This document shows positions 52,320-59,396 of a stretch of DNA of 64,000 bases, one piece after another (the stretch's first letter is position 1; the number at the start of each line of letters is the position of its first letter). A program made the position numbers and the translations under genes. The notes under the pieces are model-generated. The model worked only from the letters and a program-made list of their open reading frames with translations, ran no database searches and had not been told where the DNA came from. The stretch is from Microbacterium lacus (GTDB taxonomy: Bacteria; Actinomycetota; Actinomycetes; Actinomycetales; Microbacteriaceae). Location: NCBI RefSeq assembly GCF_002812805.1, contig NZ_NMUM01000044.1, positions 1 to 64,000 on the forward strand, given 5' to 3'.

Positions 52320-53600
52320 ATGTCCGAACTCGCCGCACCCCTCGACCACCGCGCCCTGTTGCGCTGGCGCACGGCGGTCTTCGCCATCTTCACGGCGAGC
52401 GGACTCTCGATCGCCACGTGGGCGTCGCGGGTTCCGGCCATCAAAGAAGCCCTCCAGATCGACAACATCCAGATCGGCTTCGTCCTGCTCATGGCGGGAA
52501 TTGCCTCGATCGTCGGGCTGTCGCTCAGCTCGATCGTGCTCGCGCGTTTCGGGGCACGCCGCGGCATGTTCGTCGCGATGATCGTCATCGCGATCGGCGT
52601 CGCGATCATCGGAATCGGCACGGATGCCCTGGGCTCCTATGGGGCCGTCGTACTCGGCCTCGCCCTCTTCGGCCTCGGCAACGGATCGCTCGACGTCATG
52701 ATGAACGTCGACGGCGCCGTGATCGAGAAGCAACTCGGCAAGACACTCCTCCCGCTCTTCCACGCCTTCTTCAGCTTCGGAACCGTGCTGGGCGCGGGCA
52801 TCGGTGTGCTCGCCGTGACGTGGGGATTGAACGTCCTGGTCCACACCGCGGCCATGGCCGGGGTGATCCTCGTCATCGCATTCGTCAGCATCGCCAACGT
52901 GCCCGCCCGGATCGTGGCCATGGACCCGACGCCGTCGGGTGAACCGCGCCGCGACTGGCGTGCACGCCTGCACGAGTCCCTGTCGGCGTGGCGCGAACCG
53001 CGCACCTACACGCTCGGCATCGTGATGCTCGGCATGGCCTTCGCCGAGGGCGGCGCGAACGACTGGCTCGCGCTGACCGTGGTCGAGGGCCACGGCGCCG
53101 ACCAAGCCCTTGGTGCGGCGGGGCTCGCGGTGTTCTCGGTGAGCATGACCGTCGTGCGCATCGCGGGCGGGCCGCTGGTCGATCGGTTCGGGCGCGTCGC
53201 GACGCTGCGCGTTCTCGCGGCCGCGGCAACGGTCGGTCTCTTGCTCTTCATCCTTGCGCCGTCGATCCCCCTCGTCTTCGTCGGTGCGGCGCTCTGGGGT
53301 GCGGGCGTTTCGCTGGGCTTCCCGCTGGGGATGTCGGCAGCGGCCGACGACCCCGCCCGGGCCGCGGCCCGCGTCAGCGCCGCCGCGACGATCGGCTACA
53401 TCGCGTTCCTGTGTGGGCCGCCGCTGCTCGGGTTCGTCAGCGAGCACATCGGTCTACTCAACACCCTCTACATCCTGGTCGCGCTCATCGTTGCATCCGG
53501 CTTCGCGTCCGGAGCCACCCGCCCACTTCCGGGAGCGCACGTCGGCGAGGGTCGGCGCCACGAAAGCCCGGCGGCATCCGACGACCCGTCCACGCTGTAG
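52320..53600 (+). CDS. MFS transporter
   Basis: A 426-residue twelve-helix major facilitator: 'TAVFAIFTASGLSIATWASRVPAIKEAL' opens the first segment as in the YbjJ/fucose-permease-like group, with 'LARFGARRG' (loop 2-3), 'LFGLGNGSLDVMMNVDGAVIE' and 'GGPLVDRFGRVATLR' in the second half. The substrate is unknown, possibly a sugar given the LacI regulator. It converges on the flavin monooxygenase with a 6-nt gap. Confidence 0.85.
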   Translation: MSELAAPLDHRALLRWRTAVFAIFTASGLSIATWASRVPAIKEALQIDNIQIGFVLLMAGIASIVGLSLSSIVLARFGARRGMFVAMIVIAIGVAIIGIGTDALGSYGAVVLGLALFGLGNGSLDVMMNVDGAVIEKQLGKTLLPLFHAFFSFGTVLGAGIGVLAVTWGLNVLVHTAAMAGVILVIAFVSIANVPARIVAMDPTPSGEPRRDWRARLHESLSAWREPRTYTLGIVMLGMAFAEGGANDWLALTVVEGHGADQALGAAGLAVFSVSMTVVRIAGGPLVDRFGRVATLRVLAAAATVGLLLFILAPSIPLVFVGAALWGAGVSLGFPLGMSAAADDPARAAARVSAAATIGYIAFLCGPPLLGFVSEHIGLLNTLYILVALIVASGFASGATRPLPGAHVGEGRRHESPAASDDPSTL

Positions 53601-53606
53601 CGACTC

Positions 53607-54989
53607 TCACGAGATCGCGAGAGCACCCACCCGATAGCCCGCACCCTTGTGCTCGGAGGGCAAGCGATCGCCGTTGCCGTGCAGCTTGTGGCGCAGCGTT
53701 CCCTCGACGTAGGAGGTCGGGTACGCACCGCGGGCGCGCAACTCGGGGATCACGTACGTCACGATGTCCTCGAAGGTGCCCGGCGTGATCGCGTAAGCGA
53801 GGTTGAACCCGTCCACATCCGTTTCGGCGACCCACTCCTGAAGCTGATCCGCGATCTCTGTGCCGGACCCCACGAGCGTGGGGCCGAGCCCACCGATGGC
53901 GCTGATGCGAGCGATATCCCGCACGGTGAATGTCTCGCCATTCTCCGCCGACTCCTGGTAGTTCGCGATGACGGACTGGATGGCGTTGCTCTTGACGTTG
54001 CCCACCGGCTCGTCGAGCTCGTACTGCGACAGGTCGATGCCCATCCATCCGGACATGAAGACGAGGGCGCCCTCGTGGTTCGCGTACTGCAGGAAGTCCT
54101 CGTGCTTGGCCTGTGCTTTTTCGGGAGTCTCGTCGGTGATGATCGTCAGCAGCGTGTAGATCCGAGCCGAGTATCGATCGCGACCAGCGGCCTCGAGGGC
54201 GTCGCGGATCTTGCTTACGGTGTTTTTCAGAACGGCCTTGGTGGGGGCGGCGACGAAAATCGCCTCGGCATTGCCCGCGGCGAACTCGATGCCGCGTGAG
54301 GAGGCACCGGCCTGGTAGATCACGGGCGTGCGCTGCGGCGACGGCTCGGAGATATGGATCCCCGGGACGGTGAAGTACTTGCCCTCGTGGCCGATCTCGT
54401 GGACCTTCTGCGGGTCGGTGAAGACACCTGACTCGCGGTCGCGAATGACCGCGTCGTCTTCCCAGGACCCCTCCCACAGTTTGTAGAGGACCTCGAGGTA
54501 CTCGTCCGCGTGCTCGTAACGCTCATCGTGCTCGAGCTGATCGTCGTTGCCCATGTTGCGAGCAGCGGATGGCAGGTAACCGGTCACGACGTTCCATCCG
54601 ACGCGACCCTTCGTCAGGTGATCGAGCGTCGACATCCGGCGAGCGAATGGATAGGGGTGCTCGTACGCGGTGCCGGCCGTGACGCCGAATCCAAGATGCT
54701 CGGTCACCGCGGCCATGGCCGAGATGAGAAGAACCGGGTCGCCCACGGGCACCTGGGCACCATGCCGGATCGCGGCTTCGTTCGTGCCGCCGTACACGTC
54801 GTAGGTGCCGAGGACATCGGCGATGAAGATGCCGTCGAAGTTTCCGCTCTCGAGCAGCTGGGCAAGCTCCGTCCAGTAGCTCAGATCTTTGTAGTTCGCT
54901 GAGCGATCGTCCGGATGGCGCCACATGCCCGAGGACTGGTGGGCTACACAGTTCATGTCGAAGGCATTGAAACGGATCTGTCGAGTCAT
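53607..54989 (-). CDS. LLM-class FMN-dependent monooxygenase (NtaA/SnaA/DszA family)
   Basis: A 460-residue luciferase-like flavin monooxygenase: 'FNAFDMNCVAHQSSGMWRHPDDRS', 'YWTELAQLLESGNFDGIFIADVLG', 'LGFGVTAGTAYEHPYPFARRMSTLDHLTKGRVGWNVVTGY' and 'PVIYQAGASSRGIEFAA' are the NtaA/SnaA/DszA/SoxA signature. Such enzymes oxidise nitrilotriacetate, sulfones or similar C-N/C-S compounds with reduced FMN from a partner reductase (not in the window). It diverges from the MetNIQ-like importer, which suggests uptake and desulfurisation of an organosulfur compound (inference). ATG 54989 is a tentative start. Confidence 0.85.
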   Translation of the reverse strand: MTRQIRFNAFDMNCVAHQSSGMWRHPDDRSANYKDLSYWTELAQLLESGNFDGIFIADVLGTYDVYGGTNEAAIRHGAQVPVGDPVLLISAMAAVTEHLGFGVTAGTAYEHPYPFARRMSTLDHLTKGRVGWNVVTGYLPSAARNMGNDDQLEHDERYEHADEYLEVLYKLWEGSWEDDAVIRDRESGVFTDPQKVHEIGHEGKYFTVPGIHISEPSPQRTPVIYQAGASSRGIEFAAGNAEAIFVAAPTKAVLKNTVSKIRDALEAAGRDRYSARIYTLLTIITDETPEKAQAKHEDFLQYANHEGALVFMSGWMGIDLSQYELDEPVGNVKSNAIQSVIANYQESAENGETFTVRDIARISAIGGLGPTLVGSGTEIADQLQEWVAETDVDGFNLAYAITPGTFEDIVTYVIPELRARGAYPTSYVEGTLRHKLHGNGDRLPSEHKGAGYRVGALAIS

Positions 54990-55042
54990 CGGGCAATCGT
55001 CGGGCACGCCGGCAGCTCACGCCAGCGCAGACAACACAAAAC

Positions 55043-55075
55043 GTCACACGGCTACGCACTGCGTCACATGGTTAC
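55043..55075. promoter_or_regulatory. 13-bp direct repeat with 20-bp period
   Basis: GTCACACGGCTAC (55043-55055) and GTCACATGGTTAC (55063-55075) differ at two bases and lie exactly 20 bp apart on the same face of the helix. They are in the divergent region between the monooxygenase and the importer, at a position suited to an activator. Confidence 0.6.
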
Positions 55076-55117
55076 CTACGGCGTCGTTTCGGCTGTCCCG
55101 ACGTTGCGTGGCGCCCT

Positions 55118-55123
55118 TACGGT
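55118..55123 (+). promoter_or_regulatory. -10 hexamer of the importer operon
   Basis: TACGGT followed by 7 nt and an ATG (55131) that opens a 12-codon frame ending in metN, so transcription probably starts at that leader ORF. Confidence 0.45.
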
Positions 55124-55130
55124 CGGCGGC

Positions 55131-55169
55131 ATGCCTCCTATCGACCGACCAGGGCCGGCGACGCGATGA
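55131..55169 (+). CDS. 12-codon leaderless upstream ORF of metN
   Basis: The frame ATG...TGA encodes MPPIDRPGPATR. Its ATG is 7 nt after a TACGGT hexamer, and its stop (55167-55169) overlaps the metN start codon (ATGA). Ribosomes initiating on the leaderless transcript would terminate exactly at the metN start. It contains no Cys and no second Met, so classical amino-acid attenuation is not evident; coupling or a stalling peptide (four prolines) is possible. Confidence 0.45.
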   Translation: MPPIDRPGPATR

Positions 55170-56188
55170 TTCGTCTCGAGCAGCTCACCAAGACCTTCGG
55201 GACCGCGACCGTGCTCGACCGCCTCGACTTCGCCGTCGCGTCCGGCGAGATCTTCGCGGTCGTCGGCCCGAGCGGCGCGGGCAAGAGCACCCTCGCCCAG
55301 TGCGCGACCCTGCTCGAGGCGCCGACCTCGGGGGCCGTGATCGTCAATGGCGACAATCTCTCCCACCTGAACGCCAAGCAACTGCGCGTCGCCCGTCGCA
55401 GGATCGGCACGATCTTCCAGCACGACGGTCTTTTCAGCCGTCGCACCGCCGCCCAGAATGTCGCGCTGCCTCTGGAGTATCTGGGCGTCACCCCTGTCGA
55501 GTCGAAGCGCCGAGTGGCCGAGCTGCTCGATCGCGTCGGTCTCGCCGCCAAAGCGGGCAGCTACCCGCACGAGCTGTCGGGCGGCCAGCGCCAACGGGTC
55601 GGCATCGCACGTGCCCTCGCGCTCCGCCCCCGTGTGCTGATCTCGGACGAGGCGACGAGCGGGTTGGACCCCGAGGCGACGGCGTCCGTGGTCGAGCTCA
55701 TCAAAGAGCTCCGCGACGACCTAGACCTGGCGATCATCTTCATCACGCACGAGATGGACACTGTTCGCAGCATCGCCGACTCCGTTGCGCGTCTCGATCA
55801 CGGACGTATCGTCGAATCCGGGCGCCTCGTCGAACTCCTGCACGACGCCGACTCAGAACTCGGGCGCGCGCTCCAACCCCGCCGCACACACGCGGTCGCC
55901 GGAGAGTCCGAATCGACGTGGGTCGTGTCGTATCGCTCGGCGCGCGTCCCGACGGACTGGATGTCGCGGCTCGGCGAGACTCTGGGCGTTCCCGTGTCGC
56001 TGCTCGGCGCATCCGTCGAGGTGCTTCATCAATCGACCGTGGGTTCTGCGGTGATCGGTGTCGCCCACTCCGACGGCGAGCGTGTGCGGCAAGCACTGGA
56101 GGACCTCGGCCTGGATGCTCGACCGGAAGAACCGGTCCGCGCGGGTGTCCCCTCCGGGGCGGTTGCCCCCGAGGCGGTGTCGTCATGA
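55166..56188 (+). CDS. metN: Methionine-type ABC transporter ATPase
   Basis: A 340-residue MetN-like ATPase: Walker A 'GPSGAGKST' (34-42), Q-loop 'IFQHDGLFSRRTAAQNVALPL', signature 'LSGGQRQRVGIARAL', Walker B 'VLISDEATSGLDP', and a C-terminal NIL/ACT-like domain (about 250-320) that in MetN senses methionine. The substrate may be methionine or an analogue because of the monooxygenase neighbour. ATG 55166 overlaps the 12-codon leader ORF; the stop overlaps metI. Confidence 0.87.
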   Translation: MIRLEQLTKTFGTATVLDRLDFAVASGEIFAVVGPSGAGKSTLAQCATLLEAPTSGAVIVNGDNLSHLNAKQLRVARRRIGTIFQHDGLFSRRTAAQNVALPLEYLGVTPVESKRRVAELLDRVGLAAKAGSYPHELSGGQRQRVGIARALALRPRVLISDEATSGLDPEATASVVELIKELRDDLDLAIIFITHEMDTVRSIADSVARLDHGRIVESGRLVELLHDADSELGRALQPRRTHAVAGESESTWVVSYRSARVPTDWMSRLGETLGVPVSLLGASVEVLHQSTVGSAVIGVAHSDGERVRQALEDLGLDARPEEPVRAGVPSGAVAPEAVSS

Positions 56189-56907
56189 GGCGTATCGATA
56201 ACGTCCCCCTCGCGGACATTCCCGCCCTCATCTTCCCGGCGCTTCTCGACACACTGATCATGGTCGGGATCGTCATGGCCATCGTGGTCCTCGTCGGAAT
56301 TCCGCTCGGCGCGCTCGTGCACAATCTCGCGCCACACGGCCTCTTCCCGCGGCCGCGGCTGCACGCCGTCCTGAGCGGAATCGTCAGCATCGGTCGCTCG
56401 CTGCCGTTCCTGATTCTGATGGCCGCGATCGTTCCGTTCACGCGATTCGTCACGGGCACCAACATCGGAATCGCCGCCGCGGTCGTCCCGATGTCGATCG
56501 CTGGCATCGCCTTCTTCACCCGCATCGTCGAGAACTCGCTGCGGGGCGTCCCGACCAACCTGGCGCGCGTCGCGACGGCGAGCGGCGCATCCCCCCTCCA
56601 GATCATCCGCACCGCGCAGCTGTCCGAGGCCGTTCCGAGCATCATCGGCGGCATCACGATCAACACGATCGCGATGATCGAGTACTCCGCGATCGCGGGC
56701 AGCATCGGGGCGGGCGGAATCGGATACGTCGCGGTGACCTACGGCTATCAGCGCTTCGACAACGGGGTCATGTTGGCCACGATCATCGTGCTCGTTCTGC
56801 TCGTCGCGGCCGTGCAAAAGCTCGGCGACACCTTCGTCTTCCTCACGACGCCCCACGCCCGCACGCGGCGTTCTCTTCAGCCGAGTCGTCTTCAGCCCAC
56901 CCCCTAG
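56185..56907 (+). CDS. metI: Methionine-type ABC transporter permease
   Basis: A 240-residue permease with five hydrophobic segments. 'PALLDTLIMVGIVMAIVVLVGIPLGAL', 'SIGRSLPFLILMAAIVPFTRFVTGTNIG' and the EAA-like loop 'RVATASGASPLQIIRTAQLSEAVPSIIGG' are MetI features. ATG 56185 overlaps metN (ATGA). Confidence 0.87.
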   Translation: MRRIDNVPLADIPALIFPALLDTLIMVGIVMAIVVLVGIPLGALVHNLAPHGLFPRPRLHAVLSGIVSIGRSLPFLILMAAIVPFTRFVTGTNIGIAAAVVPMSIAGIAFFTRIVENSLRGVPTNLARVATASGASPLQIIRTAQLSEAVPSIIGGITINTIAMIEYSAIAGSIGAGGIGYVAVTYGYQRFDNGVMLATIIVLVLLVAAVQKLGDTFVFLTTPHARTRRSLQPSRLQPTP

Positions 56908-56943
56908 CCCCAAACTCGCACAACACCCCAGGAGATATCTGCC

Positions 56944-57864
56944 ATGACAACGACACAGGACACCCGCACCACACCGCCGAACGACAACGACCACGGGTTC
57001 GCGGTCAAAACCCGTCGGCGCTGGCCATGGATCGTCGGCGGCGCGGCCGTTGTGGCCGTGATCGGCGCCGCCGTGGTGGTGCCGCTTCTCAACCCGACCC
57101 AGTCCCCCAACGAGATCGCTGGGGCAACGCTCGAGATCGCCACCGCCGAGGGCAACGCCTCGGAGCAGGCGCTCGTGGAGTTCATCGCGAAAGAGGTCGC
57201 TCCCCGGTACGGCCTCACGATCGCCTTCCGCGGTCTGGCCGACAGCAACACCATCAACCGCGCCGTGAGCGAGGGCGAGGTCGCCGGCACGATCTACCAG
57301 CACAAGCTCTGGCTCAGCCAGGTTCTCGAGGCCAACCCGGACTTCAGAGAGACGGCCGCGGTTCCCGTCTTCCGATGGGGCTTCGGCGTGTGGTCGGACA
57401 AGTACGACGACATCAGCGAGATCCCGGATGGCGGAAAGATCTCGCTCTACTCCGACCCCGCCAACGAGGCACAGGGTCTCTGGGTCCTTGAACGCGCGGG
57501 CCTGATCACCCTCGATCCATCGGTCGACAAGGCTTACGCCACGCAGGACGACATCGTTGCCAACCCCAAGAACCTCACGTTCGTCTTGCTGGACTTCGCT
57601 GCCCAGTCGCGAGCGCTTCCCGATCTCGACGCGGCAGTGGGCTACACCGAGTATTACCTCGCGGCGCAGATCGACATCGACAAGCAGATCTACGCCCCCG
57701 CCGCACCCGACGAGTTCGCGGGACAGCTCACGATCGGCTCGGACTACGCCGAAACCGACAACATCAAGAAACTTGTCCAGGCATTCCAAGACCCGGCCGT
57801 GCAGGAGTTCCTCCGCACCGACCCGTCGGTCAAGGACATCCTGCTGCCGATCGACGCACAGTAG
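56944..57864 (+). CDS. metQ: MetQ/NlpA-family binding protein with a transmembrane anchor
   Basis: A 306-residue solute-binding protein of the NlpA family: 'LEIATAEGNASEQALVEFIAKEVAPRYGLTIAFRGLADSNTINRAVSEGEVAGTIYQHKLWL' and 'KISLYSDPANEAQGLWVLERAGLITLD'. Unlike classical MetQ it has no lipobox: a 27-residue cytosolic tail and a stop-transfer-like basic patch (KTRRR) precede one helix (about 28-48) that would anchor it uncleaved. I see no cysteine in the protein. It completes the importer operon; a strong hairpin follows. Confidence 0.85.
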   Translation: MTTTQDTRTTPPNDNDHGFAVKTRRRWPWIVGGAAVVAVIGAAVVVPLLNPTQSPNEIAGATLEIATAEGNASEQALVEFIAKEVAPRYGLTIAFRGLADSNTINRAVSEGEVAGTIYQHKLWLSQVLEANPDFRETAAVPVFRWGFGVWSDKYDDISEIPDGGKISLYSDPANEAQGLWVLERAGLITLDPSVDKAYATQDDIVANPKNLTFVLLDFAAQSRALPDLDAAVGYTEYYLAAQIDIDKQIYAPAAPDEFAGQLTIGSDYAETDNIKKLVQAFQDPAVQEFLRTDPSVKDILLPIDAQ

Positions 57865-57870
57865 CCATCG

Positions 57871-57902
57871 CCGGGGGGCGGGTTCTCAGCCCGCCCCCCG
57901 GG
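57871..57902 (+). terminator. Terminator hairpin after metQ
   Basis: CCGGGGGGCGGG pairs perfectly with CCCGCCCCCCGG around a 7- to 8-nt loop (TTCTCAG region). No U-tract follows, as is usual for actinobacterial terminators. Confidence 0.75.
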
Positions 57903-57936
57903 CACCTTCGTGGCAAGGCACGGGGGCACCGACGGG

Positions 57937-57942
57937 TACCGT
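57937..57942 (+). promoter_or_regulatory. Leaderless -10 hexamer of nucS
   Basis: TACCGT followed by 6 nt and GTG 57949. Confidence 0.5.
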
Positions 57943-57948
57943 GGACGG

Positions 57949-58644
57949 GTGCGTCTCGTCATCGCCCGCTGCTCCGTCGATTACTCCGGCCGTCTCAGCG
58001 CGCACCTACCCCTCGCCACCCGTCTTCTCGTTCACAAGAGCGACGGGAGTCTGCTGGTGCACTCGGATGGCGGCAGCTACAAGCCGCTCAACTGGATGAG
58101 TCCGCCGTGCTCGCTGGTATCGCAACAGCCGGGCGACGATGCCCGCGAAGCCGGCGTCATCGAGCAGTGGCGTGTCACGCACGCCAAGTCGGGCGATGCC
58201 CTGCTGGTCAACATCTACGAGATCATCCACGACACGTCCCACGAGCTCGGCACCGATCCTGGCCTGCAGAAGGATGGCGTCGAGGCCGACCTGCAGCGGC
58301 TGCTCGCCGAGCAGGTCGAACTCATCGGTGACGGCGTCACGCTCGTTCGACGGGAGTTCCCGACGGCGATCGGGCCGGTCGACCTGCTGCTGCGAGACCC
58401 CGCCGGCGGAACGATCGCGGTTGAGGTCAAGCGTCGGGGAGACATCGACGGCGTCGAGCAGCTCACGCGCTACCTCGCCCTGCTGGGTCGCGACCCTCAC
58501 CTGGCACCGGTGACGGGCGTTTTCGCCGCGCAAGAGATCAAGCCGCAGGCGCGCGTCCTCGCGACGGACCGAGGCATCCGCTGCGTCACCCTGGACTACG
58601 ACGACATGAAGGGCATCGAGTCGGGGGTCCCCCGCCTGTTCTGA
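57949..58644 (+). CDS. nucS: Mismatch-specific endonuclease NucS/EndoMS
   Basis: A 231-residue nuclease that replaces MutS/MutL mismatch repair in actinobacteria. '[21 protein letters not shown]' start, '[13 protein letters not shown]' (DNA/base-flip region), and the catalytic PD-(D/E)XK core '[38 protein letters not shown]'. The C-terminus ends 'RLF', matching the sliding-clamp-binding tail of mycobacterial NucS. GTG 57949 fits both family length and the leaderless promoter. Confidence 0.94.
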   Translation: MRLVIARCSVDYSGRLSAHLPLATRLLVHKSDGSLLVHSDGGSYKPLNWMSPPCSLVSQQPGDDAREAGVIEQWRVTHAKSGDALLVNIYEIIHDTSHELGTDPGLQKDGVEADLQRLLAEQVELIGDGVTLVRREFPTAIGPVDLLLRDPAGGTIAVEVKRRGDIDGVEQLTRYLALLGRDPHLAPVTGVFAAQEIKPQARVLATDRGIRCVTLDYDDMKGIESGVPRLF

Positions 58645-58672
58645 CCCGTCCGGGCGGATCAGCGGCTCCCCG

Positions 58673-58678
58673 TAGGCT
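58673..58678 (+). promoter_or_regulatory. Leaderless -10 hexamer of the HAD phosphatase gene
   Basis: TAGGCT followed by 7 nt and ATG 58686. Confidence 0.5.
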
Positions 58679-58685
58679 GAATCTC

Positions 58686-59360
58686 ATGCCCGACATCTGC
58701 CCCTGGTCCTGCATCCTCTGGGATGTCGACGGAACGATCGTGGATGCCTCGGACGGCATCCTGCGCCGACTGACCATCACGCTCGAGCACTTCGGCCGAC
58801 CCGCGCCGACGCGCGCCGAGCTGGTGCACTGGATCGGTCCGCCCATGTTCGAGTCCTTCCAGGCCCAGGCCGGGATGTCGCCCGAAGAGGCGACGACGGC
58901 GGTCTCGTGGTATCGCGAGCTCGGGGCCCGCGACGGCTACACGACAGGGGCGCGGACCTTCCCCGGCATCGTCGACCTGATCCACGATCTGCACCGCGAT
59001 GGGGTTCCCCAGGCGACCGCGAGCAGCAAGCCCGAGAACCAGGTGCGAGAGCTGATGCAGTTCTTCGGGCTGACGGACGACTTCACCACCATCGTGGGCG
59101 CAACCCCCGATGAGCGGACACTGAGTGCCAAGTCCGACATCGTGGCCGAGGCCCTGCGCCGGCTCGAGGCCGCGGGAGTCGACACGTCCCGACCCGTGCT
59201 CATCGGCGACCGACACCACGACGTCGAGGGCGGCGCGGTGCATGACGTGCCTGTCATCTTCGTGCGCTGGGGCTTCAGCTGGCCGCACGAGTCCGAGGGC
59301 GCCTCCGCCGTCGCGGATGACATGGACGCCCTCCGCGCGCTCCTGCTTCCCGGCGCGTAG
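58686..59360 (+). CDS. HAD-family phosphatase (phosphoglycolate phosphatase-like)
   Basis: A 224-residue HAD hydrolase. Motif I 'LWDVDGTIVD' with the nucleophile Asp, cap domain 'RAELVHWIGPPMFESF', motif II 'ATASSKP', motif III Lys in 'ERTLSAKSDIV' and motif IV 'VLIGDRHHDVEGG'. It resembles Gph/pyrophosphatase PpaX; the substrate is not certain. Monocistronic with a leaderless promoter. Confidence 0.85.
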   Translation: MPDICPWSCILWDVDGTIVDASDGILRRLTITLEHFGRPAPTRAELVHWIGPPMFESFQAQAGMSPEEATTAVSWYRELGARDGYTTGARTFPGIVDLIHDLHRDGVPQATASSKPENQVRELMQFFGLTDDFTTIVGATPDERTLSAKSDIVAEALRRLEAAGVDTSRPVLIGDRHHDVEGGAVHDVPVIFVRWGFSWPHESEGASAVADDMDALRALLLPGA

Positions 59361-59384
59361 GGCGCCGGGGCGGGCATCCCTCGC

Positions 59385-59390
59385 TACCCT
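59385..59390 (+). promoter_or_regulatory. Leaderless -10 hexamer of the DUF2156 gene
   Basis: TACCCT followed by 6 nt and GTG 59397. Confidence 0.5.
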
Positions 59391-59396
59391 GACAGC

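Noticed and set aside
49531..52581. More than 1000-codon plus-strand frame opposite mnhA and a LacI gene
   Set aside because: Runs across two real minus-strand genes and the start of the MFS gene; composition is Arg/His-rich shadow.
54915..55169. 84-codon plus-strand frame upstream of metN
   Set aside because: Most of it overlaps the monooxygenase 5' end and intergenic DNA; only its last 12 codons have a plausible start signal and are reported as a uORF.
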